Shown here piece by piece: positions 41,955-50,649 of a stretch of 64,000 nt of DNA. Source of the DNA: Bacteroidota bacterium (GTDB taxonomy: Bacteria > Bacteroidota > Ignavibacteria > Kapaibacteriales > HRBIN21). The position numbers were made by a program, and so were the translations under genes. The stretch covers positions 62,001-126,000 of the forward strand of contig JAUQPR010000002.1 in assembly GCA_030550275.1 (NCBI GenBank), written 5' to 3'. Numbering within the stretch: position 1 is the first letter of the stretch; each line of letters begins with the position of its first letter. The notes under the pieces are model-generated. The model was not told where the DNA came from and did not search any database. It saw only the letters and a program-made list of their open reading frames with translations.

Positions 41955-42767
41955 ATGAGCTACGAGGTCCACGACTTCGAGCGCGAGGTACTCCAACGCA
42001 GCTACTCCGTACCGGTTCTGGTAGACTTCTGGGCGGAATGGTGCGCCCCGTGCCGGATGCTTGCGCCTGTGTTGGAGCGCTTAGCCGCACGCGCCAACGG
42101 GCGCTGGGTTCTGGCAAAGGTCAACACCGAAGAGCACCCCGAGCTTGCCTACCGCTACGGCGTGCGCAGCATCCCGAACGTCAAGCTCTTTGTGGACGGG
42201 CAGGTGGTGGATGAATTCGTTGGCGCCCTGCCCGAGTACGTCATCGAGCGCTGGTTGGAGCAGGCGCTTCCCAGCCCACATCGGAAGCTGCTGCAGCAAG
42301 CCGAGCAACTGCTACAGGCTCAGCGCATCTCCGAGGCGCAATCGCTCCTGGAGCAGGTGCTGGCAGCCGAGCCCAATAACGAAGCCGCCCGCGCACTACT
42401 GGCGAAGCTGCTGCTCTTTGCCGAACCGGAACGCGCCCGGGAACTGGTCGCCCCCATCGAGCCGGGTTCACCGTACGAGGAGCTTGCCGAATCCATCCGC
42501 ACCCTGGCGCCGCTCCTGCAGTTGAGCTCGCCGGAACAGCTCCCGGAGGCGCCAGTGCGACCACTCTTCTGGAGCGCTGTGCAAGCCCTGCAGCGCGGCG
42601 ACTACGCCCAGGCGTTGGAGCACCTCATCGAGGTCATCCGCACGGACCGGTACTACTTCGACGATGCCGCCCGCAAGACGTGCATTGCCATCTTCAAGTT
42701 CCTCGGCGAAGAACATCCGATCACACTGCGCTACCGGCGCGATTTCAGCAGCGCGCTCTACATCTGA
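41955..42767 (+). CDS. CnoX/YbbN-like chaperedoxin (thioredoxin plus TPR)
   Basis: 270 residues. The thioredoxin domain (1-105) has an intact active site WAEWCAPCRML and the cis-Pro segment SIPNVKLF. A TPR region (LLQAQRISEAQSLLEQVL) and a C-terminal tetratricopeptide-like domain follow. In E. coli CnoX the active site is SxxC; here both cysteines are present, so dithiol redox activity is likely. Protects proteins under hypochlorous or heat stress in known members. It starts 31 bases after dnaA and ends one base before the convergent DUF547 stop. Confidence 0.9.
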   Translation: MSYEVHDFEREVLQRSYSVPVLVDFWAEWCAPCRMLAPVLERLAARANGRWVLAKVNTEEHPELAYRYGVRSIPNVKLFVDGQVVDEFVGALPEYVIERWLEQALPSPHRKLLQQAEQLLQAQRISEAQSLLEQVLAAEPNNEAARALLAKLLLFAEPERARELVAPIEPGSPYEELAESIRTLAPLLQLSSPEQLPEAPVRPLFWSAVQALQRGDYAQALEHLIEVIRTDRYYFDDAARKTCIAIFKFLGEEHPITLRYRRDFSSALYI

Positions 42768-43550
42768 CTACTGCTTGCGCCGCTTCGGCGGCTTGAGCGG
42801 CTTGGGTTCGGATGTCACAATGGGCAGCTCCAGCCGATTCACCTGCCCATCGAAGGCGAGAAATTCCACGCGCAGCCGCTGCCGGTGCACGGCAACGTAG
42901 GCAGCAATGGTGGGCTCGGCGTACTCCGCGACCCAATCCAGCAGTTGGCGCCCTCCGGCGCGGAAGTCCTCCGCAAACCACTGCAGCAGCGGGGAGAGCC
43001 ACAGCGTGTTCGTGTGCAGGTCGAGCACACACCCTCTGGGCGAGCGGAGGAACCTATGGGCGTACTCACGCAGTTGGCGCCGGAGTGTTCCAGCGGTGAA
43101 TGCCCGTCGCTGCAGCACTGGGAAGCCTTCGGCAATACCTCCGGCGGCGAAGTGGAGTAGCGGTTCGCGGAACTGGCGCAACTGCTCCCGAATCTGGGCA
43201 AGCGTGAGCGGGCGTCCGGCAATGCAGAAGGTATCCACCTGCAGCAGCGAATCCAGCTGCCCGATATAGCGGAGCCCCGGACGGCGCGCCACAAGCGCGA
43301 CCCCACAGGCGTTGTAGGCATTGAGCCAGAAGCTCATCTGCGCTTCGCGGCTCCAGCGCTCCGGCTGTGCCTGCGCCAGGGAATCCAAGTAGCGCTGGAA
43401 TCGCTCCTCGCGGGCAATGCCGGCGTAGTGGACCCGACCGTTGCGCGTGTACAACTGCAGGAGGCTATCCCAGAGGGCGTGCTCGAAGGGCTCCTGCGCC
43501 TGCGCCCAAAGGAATGCCCCCCAGGCAACTGCCACGACCCTGCCCGGCAT
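42768..43550 (-). CDS. Secreted DUF547-domain protein
   Basis: 260 residues. Signal segment VVAVAWGAFLWAQAQ. DUF547 features include NGRVHYAGIA, SFWLNAYNAC, the Cys of TFCIAGRPLTLAQIR, SPRGCVLDL and the ASP/tetrahedral-like TLWLSPLLQWFAEDF. DUF547 resembles papain/transglutaminase-like folds; activity is unproven. ATG 43550 is chosen because a full -7 element lies 15 bases upstream (43566-43573); TTG 43568 would overlap it. The stop abuts the cnoX-like stop. Confidence 0.86.
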   Translation of the reverse strand: MPGRVVAVAWGAFLWAQAQEPFEHALWDSLLQLYTRNGRVHYAGIAREERFQRYLDSLAQAQPERWSREAQMSFWLNAYNACGVALVARRPGLRYIGQLDSLLQVDTFCIAGRPLTLAQIREQLRQFREPLLHFAAGGIAEGFPVLQRRAFTAGTLRRQLREYAHRFLRSPRGCVLDLHTNTLWLSPLLQWFAEDFRAGGRQLLDWVAEYAEPTIAAYVAVHRQRLRVEFLAFDGQVNRLELPIVTSEPKPLKPPKRRKQ

Positions 43551-43565
43551 GAGTGCCTCCGGTGG

Positions 43566-43573
43566 CAAACCTA
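43566..43573 (-). promoter_or_regulatory. TAnnTTTG -7 element for the DUF547 gene
   Basis: TAGGTTTG on the minus strand, 15 bases before ATG 43550. It implies a leader of only about ten bases. Confidence 0.6.
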
Positions 43574-43580
43574 ACTGTCC

Positions 43581-44480
43581 TCAGGCAACGTGCCGCTCGG
43601 CGTGGTAGGAGCTCCGTACCAATGGACCCGACTCCACGTGTTCAAAGCCCATTGCCAAGCCGATGCGGCGGTATTCGGCAAACTCCTCGGGTGTGACGTA
43701 GCGTTCGACGGGCAGATGGTTCTTCGTCGGCTGCAGGTATTGCCCAAGGGTGAGGATGTGCACGCCGACGGCGCGGAGGTCCTGCATGACGGCGATGACC
43801 TCTTCGGGCTGCTCACCCAGCCCCAGCATCAGCCCGCTTTTGGTGCGAAAGCCCTGCCGGGCAGCTTCCCGCAGCACGCTCAGCGTCCAGTGATATTTGC
43901 CCTGGGGGCGGACCCGGCGGTAGAGGCGCGGCACCGTCTCAGTATTGTGCCCCAGGATGTCGGGGCGCGCATCCAGCACAATCTGCAGCAGCTCCAGCTT
44001 CCCCTTGAAGTCGGGGATGAGGAGTTCGACCGTCACCCCAGGGCAGAGGCGGCGGATCTCCGCAACTGTGCGGGCAAACTGCGTTGCCCCACCATCGGGC
44101 AGCTCGTCCCGATTGACCGAGGTGACCACCGCATGGCGAATCCCCATCTGGCGGACGGCTTCGGCAACGCGGCGGGGTTCGTCCGGGTCCACCGGCAGGG
44201 GGCGTCCGGTCTTGACGGCACAGAATCCACAGGAGCGGGTGCAGGTGTCGCCCAGAATCATAAAGGTTGCCGTCCCAGCTCCCCAGCATTCGGCGATGTT
44301 CGGGCAGCGTGCCTCTTCGCAGACGGTGTGGAGCGCTTTGGCGCGCATCATCTGCTTGAGCTGCGCGTAGCGCTCGCCCCCCGGGGCACGCACCTTGAGC
44401 CACTCGGGACGGCGCGGAGGTTCCGCTATGGAGGGGCTCTCCACAAGCGGCAGGGATACGAATGCTGGGGAGCTCTCCAT
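43581..44480 (-). CDS. lipA: Lipoyl synthase
   Basis: 299 residues. Inserts sulfur into protein-bound octanoyl groups. Auxiliary cluster [12 protein letters not shown]; radical-SAM cluster [26 protein letters not shown] and [10 protein letters not shown]-terminal [11 protein letters not shown] with the Ser that ligates the auxiliary cluster. Slightly extended Pro/Glu-rich N-terminus. It follows sigA by 5 bases. Indicates lipoate-dependent 2-oxoacid dehydrogenases or glycine cleavage; lipB is not here. Confidence 0.97.
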   Translation of the reverse strand: MESSPAFVSLPLVESPSIAEPPRRPEWLKVRAPGGERYAQLKQMMRAKALHTVCEEARCPNIAECWGAGTATFMILGDTCTRSCGFCAVKTGRPLPVDPDEPRRVAEAVRQMGIRHAVVTSVNRDELPDGGATQFARTVAEIRRLCPGVTVELLIPDFKGKLELLQIVLDARPDILGHNTETVPRLYRRVRPQGKYHWTLSVLREAARQGFRTKSGLMLGLGEQPEEVIAVMQDLRAVGVHILTLGQYLQPTKNHLPVERYVTPEEFAEYRRIGLAMGFEHVESGPLVRSSYHAERHVA

Positions 44481-44485
44481 CGCGC

Positions 44486-45349
44486 TCAGCCGAGGTAGAT
44501 CTTGAGATCCCGCGTCTGCTTCATGTTGCGCAAGCGGCGCAGCGCCCGCTCACGGATTTGGCGCACGCGCTCCCGCGTGAGATTGAAGCGCTCGCCGATC
44601 TCCTCCAGCGTGAGCTCCGGGTGTCCATCCAAGCCGAAGGAGTAGCGCAGAATCTCCGCCTCGCGCGGGGAAAGGCGCTCCAGGAGGGCGCGGATCTCCT
44701 GCCGGAGCGATTCACGCTCCACCTCCGCATCCGGCGGTGGTTCGTTCTCGCTGGGGAGCACGTCCAGCAGGCGGCTCTCCTCTCCGTGCACAAACGGCGC
44801 ATCCACCGAGAGATGCTTGCCCGCCAGGCGCAGGGTCTCGGCGACCTCCTCCGGGCTCATCCCCAGCTCCTCAGCAAGCTCGGCAGCAGTGGGCTCGCGC
44901 TCGTAGCGCTGCTCCAGCTCGCTGTACTTGCGCCCGATCTTGTTGAGCGCACCGACCCGATTGAGCGGCAAGCGAATCAGGCGCGCCTGCTCTGCCAGTG
45001 CCTGCAGAATTGACTGGCGAATCCACCAGACGGCGTAGGAGATAAACTTGAAGCCGCGCGTCTCATCGAAGCGCTTGGCTGCCTTGATCAGCCCCAGGTT
45101 CCCCTCGTTGATGAGGTCGTTCAAGGACAGCCCCTGGTTCTGGTACTGCTTCGCCACGGAGACCACAAAGCGCAGGTTCGCCTTGACGAGCTTCTCCAGG
45201 GCGCGCTCAGCTTCCGGTCCGCCCTTCTTAATCTGGCGCGCCAGCTCGATCTCCTCCTCCGGCGACAGCAGCTCGTACTTGCCGATCTCCTGCAAGTACT
45301 TGTCCAGCGAGGGGCTCTCGCGGTTGGTATATTGGCGCGTTATTCTCAT
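44486..45349 (-). CDS. rpoD: Primary sigma factor SigA/RpoD, short Bacteroidota type
   Basis: 287 residues, without region 1.1 and the non-conserved insert. It begins [20 protein letters not shown] and continues with region 1.2/2 ([52 protein letters not shown]), region 3 and region 4 ([25 protein letters not shown]). This compact form is the housekeeping sigma of Bacteroidota/Chlorobi-type bacteria and explains the TAnnTTTG elements here. The ATG at 45349 starts the conserved N-terminus. Co-transcribed with lipA. Confidence 0.97.
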   Translation of the reverse strand: MRITRQYTNRESPSLDKYLQEIGKYELLSPEEEIELARQIKKGGPEAERALEKLVKANLRFVVSVAKQYQNQGLSLNDLINEGNLGLIKAAKRFDETRGFKFISYAVWWIRQSILQALAEQARLIRLPLNRVGALNKIGRKYSELEQRYEREPTAAELAEELGMSPEEVAETLRLAGKHLSVDAPFVHGEESRLLDVLPSENEPPPDAEVERESLRQEIRALLERLSPREAEILRYSFGLDGHPELTLEEIGERFNLTRERVRQIRERALRRLRNMKQTRDLKIYLG

Positions 45350-45438
45350 CCTGCACGCCTGACAGCTTGTGGCACATCCTCACCGGCAGCCGCTTAGGAC
45401 GCAGAAGCCGCCGGGGGTATTGTGCTACACGCCTGCCG

Positions 45439-47898
45439 TTAGCGCTGCAGCAGGAAGGCGCGCCAGTGCCACCGCGTGCCCACCTGAAGCCCAAGCCAGT
45501 ACACGCCGCTGGCGGCTCCGTTGACCTGCCAGCGGAGTTCGCCCACCGGTCCTGCCGGACACGGGAACTCCGCAAGCCGCCGCCCATCAAGGCTCACAAT
45601 CAGCGCACGCTGGGCTTGCACCCCATCGGGCAAGCGGTAGCGCACCACCACCTGCGATGCCGTCACCGTGAAGGCAAGTTCGGGAAGCAGTGTCTCCGAA
45701 GGTACGGCGATTCCAACCGGCTCCTTGCCGATGCCACGCAGCGCAACTCGGAGCGTATCGCGGTGGAAGCGCCCAGCATAGACCGCCATCAGCATCCCCT
45801 GGTGCTCCCCCTTGCGCATCGGGGCAAAGCGTACGGTCAGCGGCTGCCGAGCAGCCGAATCCAGGCGCAGCGGCAGCATGGGCGGCGTAACCAGGCTAAA
45901 CGCCGTATCCCCCTCCAGCCGCAACTCGTCAAGCTGCAGCTCCAGCACGCCAGAGTTGACAAGCTCAAGCGGAAGCTCGCGCGAGCGCTGGAGCTCGACC
46001 GAATCGAACTCGAGCTGCTGTACCGATGCACTGAGCTGCGGCACGGCTCCGTAGCCACGCAGCTTGAGCACCGGCGGCGAGCTCACATTGGCGCTGAAGT
46101 TGAGCTCGGCACGCCGCTCGCCCACTGCGCTCGGCACAAACGCCAGCACCAGCGTATGCTCCGCTCCCGGCGGCAGCACCACGCTCCCGCCACCCATCAC
46201 CAGTCGGTAATCCCCGCTGTGCTCGCCGACAAGGGCAATGGCGGAGATCCGCAGCGTATCATCGCCGGCATTGTAGACAATTCCGGCAAGCGTCTGCGCC
46301 ACGCTATCCCCCAGCTCCCGCACGCCAAACTCCACCTGTGCCTGGCGCAGTGCCAGCACCGGCTGTCCAGGCTGCACAACCGTCAGCTGCGCCGCCTGGC
46401 TCACGCTCTGCCCGCATTCGTTCCACACCAGGCAGTCGTAGAGCCCAGCATCGGCAAGCTGTGCTGCGGCAATGGTGTATTGCGGCTGCGTTGCCCCGGC
46501 AATGGCAACGCCGTTTTTGCGCCACTGGTACTGCAGATTCTGCCCCTGTGCCTGCACTCGGAAGGTGACACTCTGCCCCACCCGCACGCTCTGCGACTGC
46601 GGATGCTCCACAATCTGCGGCGGTCCGGTCACGCGCAGCTCCGTCTGCGTACTGTACGCCGGTGGTTCACACTCGCCACTGACGACGACGTCGTAGATCC
46701 CCGAATCCGCCGGCTGCACGGCTGCAATGGTATAGCTTGACTGCGTTGCCCCGGGAATAGGCGTGCCATTCCTGCGCCATTGGTAGCGTAGTCCTGTCCC
46801 GGTGGCGGTCACTCGCAGCGTGACTGATTGCCCCACGCACACGGTCAAGGACGCCGGCGGCTGCTGCGTAATCCGCGGACGCTCCTTAACCGTCACCCGC
46901 ACGGTATCGCTGGTGACCGAACCACAGGCATTGCTCACAACGACGTCGTAGATGCCCGCATCCGAGAGCGTCGCCACAAACTGATACGTCGCCTGCGTAG
47001 CCCCTGGAATATTCTGCCCATTGCGCCGCCATTGGTACGTCAGAGCAGTCCCCTGCGCACCGACGCTCAGTACAACCGATTGCCCTTCGCACACCGTTGC
47101 GGGCTGTGGCTGCGCCGTAAGCTGTGGCGGTCCGGCAATGGAGAAGTTCGCATCACTGACATCGAAGAGGGTCGAATCCGCGGCATCCGAGATGCGGATC
47201 CGGTACTGCGTCCCCGGGGTTTGCGTGCTCGGAATGCTCCACTGGTAGCTGCCCTGCTGCGCCGAAACGCTGGCAACGAGAACGCTCCAGCTCTGCCCGC
47301 CATTGGAGGAGACCTCAATTTTGACGTTCTGCACCCCAACGCTGCTCCAGCGGATTGTCTGTGTTGACCCCGCGCACCAGACCTCGCCCCCGTTGGGTTG
47401 CTCCACGCGGATTCCGGCAACGGTCAGCGTCACCGGGGAGAGGAAGTTCCAGGCATCCCCAGAGTTGCTTCCGTTGCCGTTGACGGCATTCCCGGCTGCC
47501 CGCAGGGTATACGTGCCAGGCGTACTGGGCGCCGTCCAGGTAAAGCTGAAGGCTGCCTGCCCGTTGCTCATCGTCTTGGGCTGCTGGTGCGTCAGCTCCC
47601 CATTGGAGAGCTGCAATCCCGAGCCCGTCGCCGGCGCCAAGGTGCCCACATTCTGCCCCTGCTGGTCCTTCACCGCGATGTTGACCCCGGCAGCCTGCTG
47701 CGAGCTGTGGGCAACGACTACAGTCAGGTTCAGCGTCTGCCCCGCACGGGTGGTCGTGTTGCCGCTGAGGCTGAGTGTGGTCGCGCTCGACTGCGCCCCA
47801 TGGCATGTGCACCCGGAGGATGTTACTCCGGTAATGCCGCCGGAGTACGCCAGTGCCGCCAGCGTAGCACAACTCCAGGCAATCGCAATCCACCGCAT
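45439..47898 (-). CDS. T9SS-secreted multi-Ig protein with choice-of-anchor V head
   Basis: 819 residues. Signal peptide MRWIAIAWSCATLAALAYSG, then ITGVTSSGCTCHG, the choice-of-anchor V start (here C-x-C-H rather than C-x-x-C-H). A Ser/Thr-rich beta region and an NGGEVWCAGSTQTIRW fibronectin-like domain come next, then three Ig domains with near-identical cores (YQWRRNGQNIPGATQ, YQWRRNGTPIPGATQ, YQWRKNGVAIAGATQ), then HYDIN/ASH-like domains, and a type A sorting domain (SLDGRRLAEFPCPAGPVGEL ... RAFLLQR). It is probably cell-surface attached. Last gene of the operon starting at 50528. ATG 47898 starts the signal peptide. Confidence 0.9.
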   Translation of the reverse strand: MRWIAIAWSCATLAALAYSGGITGVTSSGCTCHGAQSSATTLSLSGNTTTRAGQTLNLTVVVAHSSQQAAGVNIAVKDQQGQNVGTLAPATGSGLQLSNGELTHQQPKTMSNGQAAFSFTWTAPSTPGTYTLRAAGNAVNGNGSNSGDAWNFLSPVTLTVAGIRVEQPNGGEVWCAGSTQTIRWSSVGVQNVKIEVSSNGGQSWSVLVASVSAQQGSYQWSIPSTQTPGTQYRIRISDAADSTLFDVSDANFSIAGPPQLTAQPQPATVCEGQSVVLSVGAQGTALTYQWRRNGQNIPGATQATYQFVATLSDAGIYDVVVSNACGSVTSDTVRVTVKERPRITQQPPASLTVCVGQSVTLRVTATGTGLRYQWRRNGTPIPGATQSSYTIAAVQPADSGIYDVVVSGECEPPAYSTQTELRVTGPPQIVEHPQSQSVRVGQSVTFRVQAQGQNLQYQWRKNGVAIAGATQPQYTIAAAQLADAGLYDCLVWNECGQSVSQAAQLTVVQPGQPVLALRQAQVEFGVRELGDSVAQTLAGIVYNAGDDTLRISAIALVGEHSGDYRLVMGGGSVVLPPGAEHTLVLAFVPSAVGERRAELNFSANVSSPPVLKLRGYGAVPQLSASVQQLEFDSVELQRSRELPLELVNSGVLELQLDELRLEGDTAFSLVTPPMLPLRLDSAARQPLTVRFAPMRKGEHQGMLMAVYAGRFHRDTLRVALRGIGKEPVGIAVPSETLLPELAFTVTASQVVVRYRLPDGVQAQRALIVSLDGRRLAEFPCPAGPVGELRWQVNGAASGVYWLGLQVGTRWHWRAFLLQR

Positions 47899-47935
47899 TG
47901 CCGCTCCTTGTGCTGTGGAACTTGCTTCTATGCTG

Positions 47936-48388
47936 TCAAAAGCTGATTTTGAGCACGTTGCGTGCTGGATCGTACTCACTGGCAAAGCGCTTCAAAGGCG
48001 AGGAAGCCGGACCCTGCAGCACCCGACCGTCCGAGGTTGCAAATTGCGATCCATGACACGGACAGGGGATGCGCCCGGACTGCGGCAATCCCACCTCGCA
48101 CCCTGCGTGGGTGCAGACAGTCGAGAAGACCACGAACTGCTGCTCCGCAAGCCGGATGATGAGCACCGGTTGTCCACCGTTGTGCTGCCCGAAGGTTCGC
48201 TTGACCGCACCCCCGACCTGCTGGAGCTCCGGCACCGTTGACAGGTCCAGCTCGACGGTGCCTCCGGGCTCGGTCGGCTGCTTGGTCTCCGAGGAGCAAC
48301 TCTGAAGCCATGCGGCAAGCGCCGGGGCGCACATTCCCGCCCCCAAGAGCACAAGTGCCTGCTGCAGAAACTCCCGTCGGTGTGCCAT
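47936..48388 (-). CDS. Rieske [2Fe-2S] Tat lipoprotein
   Basis: 150 residues. Twin-arginine signal RREFLQQALVLLGAG and lipobox-like LQSC. Rieske motifs CTHAGC and CPCHGS ligate the cluster; GPASSPLKRFASEYD follows as in arsenite oxidase small subunit or bc-complex-like Rieskes. No cytochrome b/c1 genes are adjacent. Its neighbours (YceI, monoheme barrel, anchor-V protein) suggest a periplasmic electron carrier or subunit of an unidentified complex. Confidence 0.92.
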   Translation of the reverse strand: MAHRREFLQQALVLLGAGMCAPALAAWLQSCSSETKQPTEPGGTVELDLSTVPELQQVGGAVKRTFGQHNGGQPVLIIRLAEQQFVVFSTVCTHAGCEVGLPQSGRIPCPCHGSQFATSDGRVLQGPASSPLKRFASEYDPARNVLKISF

Positions 48389-48398
48389 GTCTGCTCCC

Positions 48399-49061
48399 TC
48401 ACGGTTTGTTCGATACTGTTGTTGCGCCGTAGAAGCTCGCTTTGACGCGGATGACCTCCCCCACGCGGCTGCCGATAACGCCCTGGCGACCGCGAATGTC
48501 GAAATCGCGCAGCGAGATGGTAAACTCGCTCTGCACCTGCACCAGGTCGCCCGGAGCGCGCTGCCGAGTCTGCTCGCTCTCGGGCACGTAGGTCATCACA
48601 ATGGGCAGCTCCATGGGCTTGCGCACCCCGTGCAGGGAGAAATCACCCACCGCAACGGCTTGGAGCACAACCCGTCCTGCCGTGCGTTCGGTGATGCGCA
48701 CCTGGCGCAATCCCTGGAGTTCGAACTCGATGTAGGGGTAGCGCTCCGCATCCAGCCACTCCGGGCTCCGCAGATGCTCATCGCGTCGGGCAATGCCGGT
48801 CCGCATGCTGGCAACCGCGACTCGAATCCGCCCCCGTGTTGCCTCCAGATTCTGCGGGTCCAGTACAAAGCTGCCCTCAATGCCATCAGCCGTGCCTTCG
48901 AACTCCTCCAGCGGCGCCGAACTGACGAACTGACACAGGTTCTGCCCGACGGCATTGTTCAGCACCACTGTGCGCGCCCCTTTGAGCGGCAGCGGAAGTG
49001 CCGTCTGCGCCAGGAGCGGCGCAGAGACGATGAGCGCAAGCATTACTCCGATGATGAACAT
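48399..49061 (-). CDS. YceI-family periplasmic lipid-binding protein
   Basis: 220 residues. Signal peptide (MLALIVSAPLLAQ). YceI beta-barrel pattern: FEGTADGIEGSFVLDPQNLEA..., MRTGIARRDEHLRSPEWLDAERYPYIEFE, and GDFSLHGVRKPMELPI. YceI proteins bind polyisoprenoid or quinone-like lipids and often accompany cytochromes b561. It sits 10 bases upstream of the Rieske gene in the same operon. Confidence 0.92.
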   Translation of the reverse strand: MFIIGVMLALIVSAPLLAQTALPLPLKGARTVVLNNAVGQNLCQFVSSAPLEEFEGTADGIEGSFVLDPQNLEATRGRIRVAVASMRTGIARRDEHLRSPEWLDAERYPYIEFELQGLRQVRITERTAGRVVLQAVAVGDFSLHGVRKPMELPIVMTYVPESEQTRQRAPGDLVQVQSEFTISLRDFDIRGRQGVIGSRVGEVIRVKASFYGATTVSNKP

Positions 49062-49067
49062 TCCCGC

Positions 49068-49361
49068 CTACTCGTGATAGTGAGACATACGACGAGCCGA
49101 AGCCTTCCGGGCACGCCACCACCCCAGCGCTGCGGCAGCGCCCGCCGCCACTGCAACTGGTCCAGCAATGTCCAACCCCAACCGGAAATCCGGCTGCCAC
49201 TCCACCCGCTCTCGGACTGTTCCGAAGAGGGGATCCTCCTCGCGGTGCACCACCTTACGCTGTTGCTTCGTAAAGACGTGCATGCCCTGCAGCGCCCACA
49301 CCAGGAGAACCGCCACGGCGATAAACGCCGCACCCCATTGCAGAAGTTTCCAGCCGCGCAT
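49068..49361 (-). CDS. Small two-helix membrane protein
   Basis: 97 residues. Helix 1 LLQWGAAFIAVAVLLVWALQ, a charged loop (KQQRKVVHREEDPLFGTVRE), helix 2 LDIAGPVAVAAGAAAALGWW, and a basic tail ending SHYHE. No family recognised. Packed 6 bases from YceI and 12 from the monoheme barrel, so likely a structural part of the same envelope system. Confidence 0.75.
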   Translation of the reverse strand: MRGWKLLQWGAAFIAVAVLLVWALQGMHVFTKQQRKVVHREEDPLFGTVRERVEWQPDFRLGLDIAGPVAVAAGAAAALGWWRARKASARRMSHYHE

Positions 49362-49373
49362 CTGTCCTCCCGC

Positions 49374-50528
49374 TCAGTAAAACAGATGAAGCTGCACCGC
49401 AATCCGGCTGCTGCGGTAGCGTTCGGTGTCCACCCAACGCCACTCCGGTCGAAGCTCCACAAAGGGGAGCACAAAGAGCCGAGCACCGAGCACGAGCTGC
49501 GTCGTATACGGCACTGGGGTAAGTCCCTCGAGTGCGCTTTCGCCGTGCTCCAGCCGCACGTACGGCATCACTGCGTTCCAGAGCCAGAGCTCCAGCTCTG
49601 CGCTCAGGCTCCAGCGTCGGATGACGCCGGGCAGATGGAGCCGCGTGTACTCCACCCATCCGGCAGCGTGGTCAATCCACCCGGCTCCACCGAAGAGACT
49701 CCAGTAGGCGAACTCCCGATTGCCGTACCAGGAGCCGCCGAGCCAGCCAACTGCATGCCGCCAGGAGGGTGCCAGCCACCCGTGAAACGCCGCAATGGTT
49801 GCCTGACTCGAGCTCAAAGGGCGTTCTCCGGTATCGGTTCGGATGCGTACCTGCTGCAGCGCGCCAGCTCGGAAAGCTCCGACGGTGAGGCTGAGCCAGC
49901 TCGGACGCATCCACTCCAGTTGGGCACCCCATTGGGCAAAATCGGGCGCCATGAGATAGGTCTCCTGCGGGGAATCGAAGCGAGCGCCTGGGAAGCGGCG
50001 CGCAAGGCGCGTGTGGTCATCGGCATAGATTCCCACCGGTGGCGGAAAGAACCCCAGCGTTGCCGTGAGCGTCCCCGCCCAAGGGGAAAGCCGCAGGAGC
50101 CCCCGCCACTGCTGCTGCCCAGGGAAACGCGGTCGCCCGCCATTGACACCGAATTCCGCTTGCACGGCTTTGAGAGGCTGGAATCCCAATCGGACCGTCC
50201 CCTGCATCGGAAAGATGCGCCACTGCGGGGAGAGCTCGGGATTGTGCGACTGGAAGCCCTGCACACGGAAATCCGCCCCCACAAGCAGCCGTCCATCCCA
50301 GAACGCGTTGCCGTGCCGGTCCATCCAGTGCTCCAGTGCCTCGAACCCAAGCGCGCTCCAGCGCAGCAATCCCACATCGTGGCTGCTGTACCATCCCAGC
50401 TCGCTACGGAGCCCGCCTCCATGAAATGCCACATGGCACGCCACACAGCGGTTCCCCGTCAGCAGCGCACTCTGCGGGGTTGCAACCGCAAGCATCGTTC
50501 CCAATCCCCACACAGCAAGCCAGCGCAT
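49374..50528 (-). CDS. Outer-membrane-barrel-like protein with one c-type heme motif
   Basis: 384 residues. Signal peptide MRWLAVWGLGTMLAVATPQS. CVACH at residues 28-32 is a heme c attachment site right after it. The rest is alternating amphipathic beta strands with many aromatics (LSPWAGTLTATLGFFPPP, AVGWLGGSWYGNREFAYWS) and an aromatic C-terminus LHLFY, as in outer-membrane barrels. It has no recognised family; it might conduct electrons or anchor a heme at the outer membrane. First gene of a five-gene operon. ATG 50528 begins the signal peptide. Confidence 0.8.
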   Translation of the reverse strand: MRWLAVWGLGTMLAVATPQSALLTGNRCVACHVAFHGGGLRSELGWYSSHDVGLLRWSALGFEALEHWMDRHGNAFWDGRLLVGADFRVQGFQSHNPELSPQWRIFPMQGTVRLGFQPLKAVQAEFGVNGGRPRFPGQQQWRGLLRLSPWAGTLTATLGFFPPPVGIYADDHTRLARRFPGARFDSPQETYLMAPDFAQWGAQLEWMRPSWLSLTVGAFRAGALQQVRIRTDTGERPLSSSQATIAAFHGWLAPSWRHAVGWLGGSWYGNREFAYWSLFGGAGWIDHAAGWVEYTRLHLPGVIRRWSLSAELELWLWNAVMPYVRLEHGESALEGLTPVPYTTQLVLGARLFVLPFVELRPEWRWVDTERYRSSRIAVQLHLFY

Positions 50529-50607
50529 GTGCCCTCTTCGCGCCTTCCTTGCCCGTAGGAACACCGCCGCTGTGCAGAAAGTTCCCCCTGCAAGTTCGGC
50601 GGTGGGC

Positions 50608-50615
50608 TAATTTTG
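50608..50615 (+). promoter_or_regulatory. TAnnTTTG -7 element for thyX
   Basis: TAATTTTG on the plus strand, 34 bases before ATG 50650, in the 121-base divergent spacer with the monoheme-barrel operon. No clear minus-strand element for that operon was seen. Confidence 0.65.
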
Positions 50616-50649
50616 TGCCGCATGTTCCAGCCCCGAGCAACCAGCCGAA

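Noticed and set aside
45439-47898. Second c-type cytochrome (GCTCHG)
   Set aside because: The motif is C-x-C-H, not C-x-x-C-H, and is typical of choice-of-anchor V starts; heme attachment is not supported.
48387-50558. 723-codon plus-strand open frame
   Set aside because: Antisense to YceI and the monoheme-barrel genes; low-complexity composition and no recognisable motifs.
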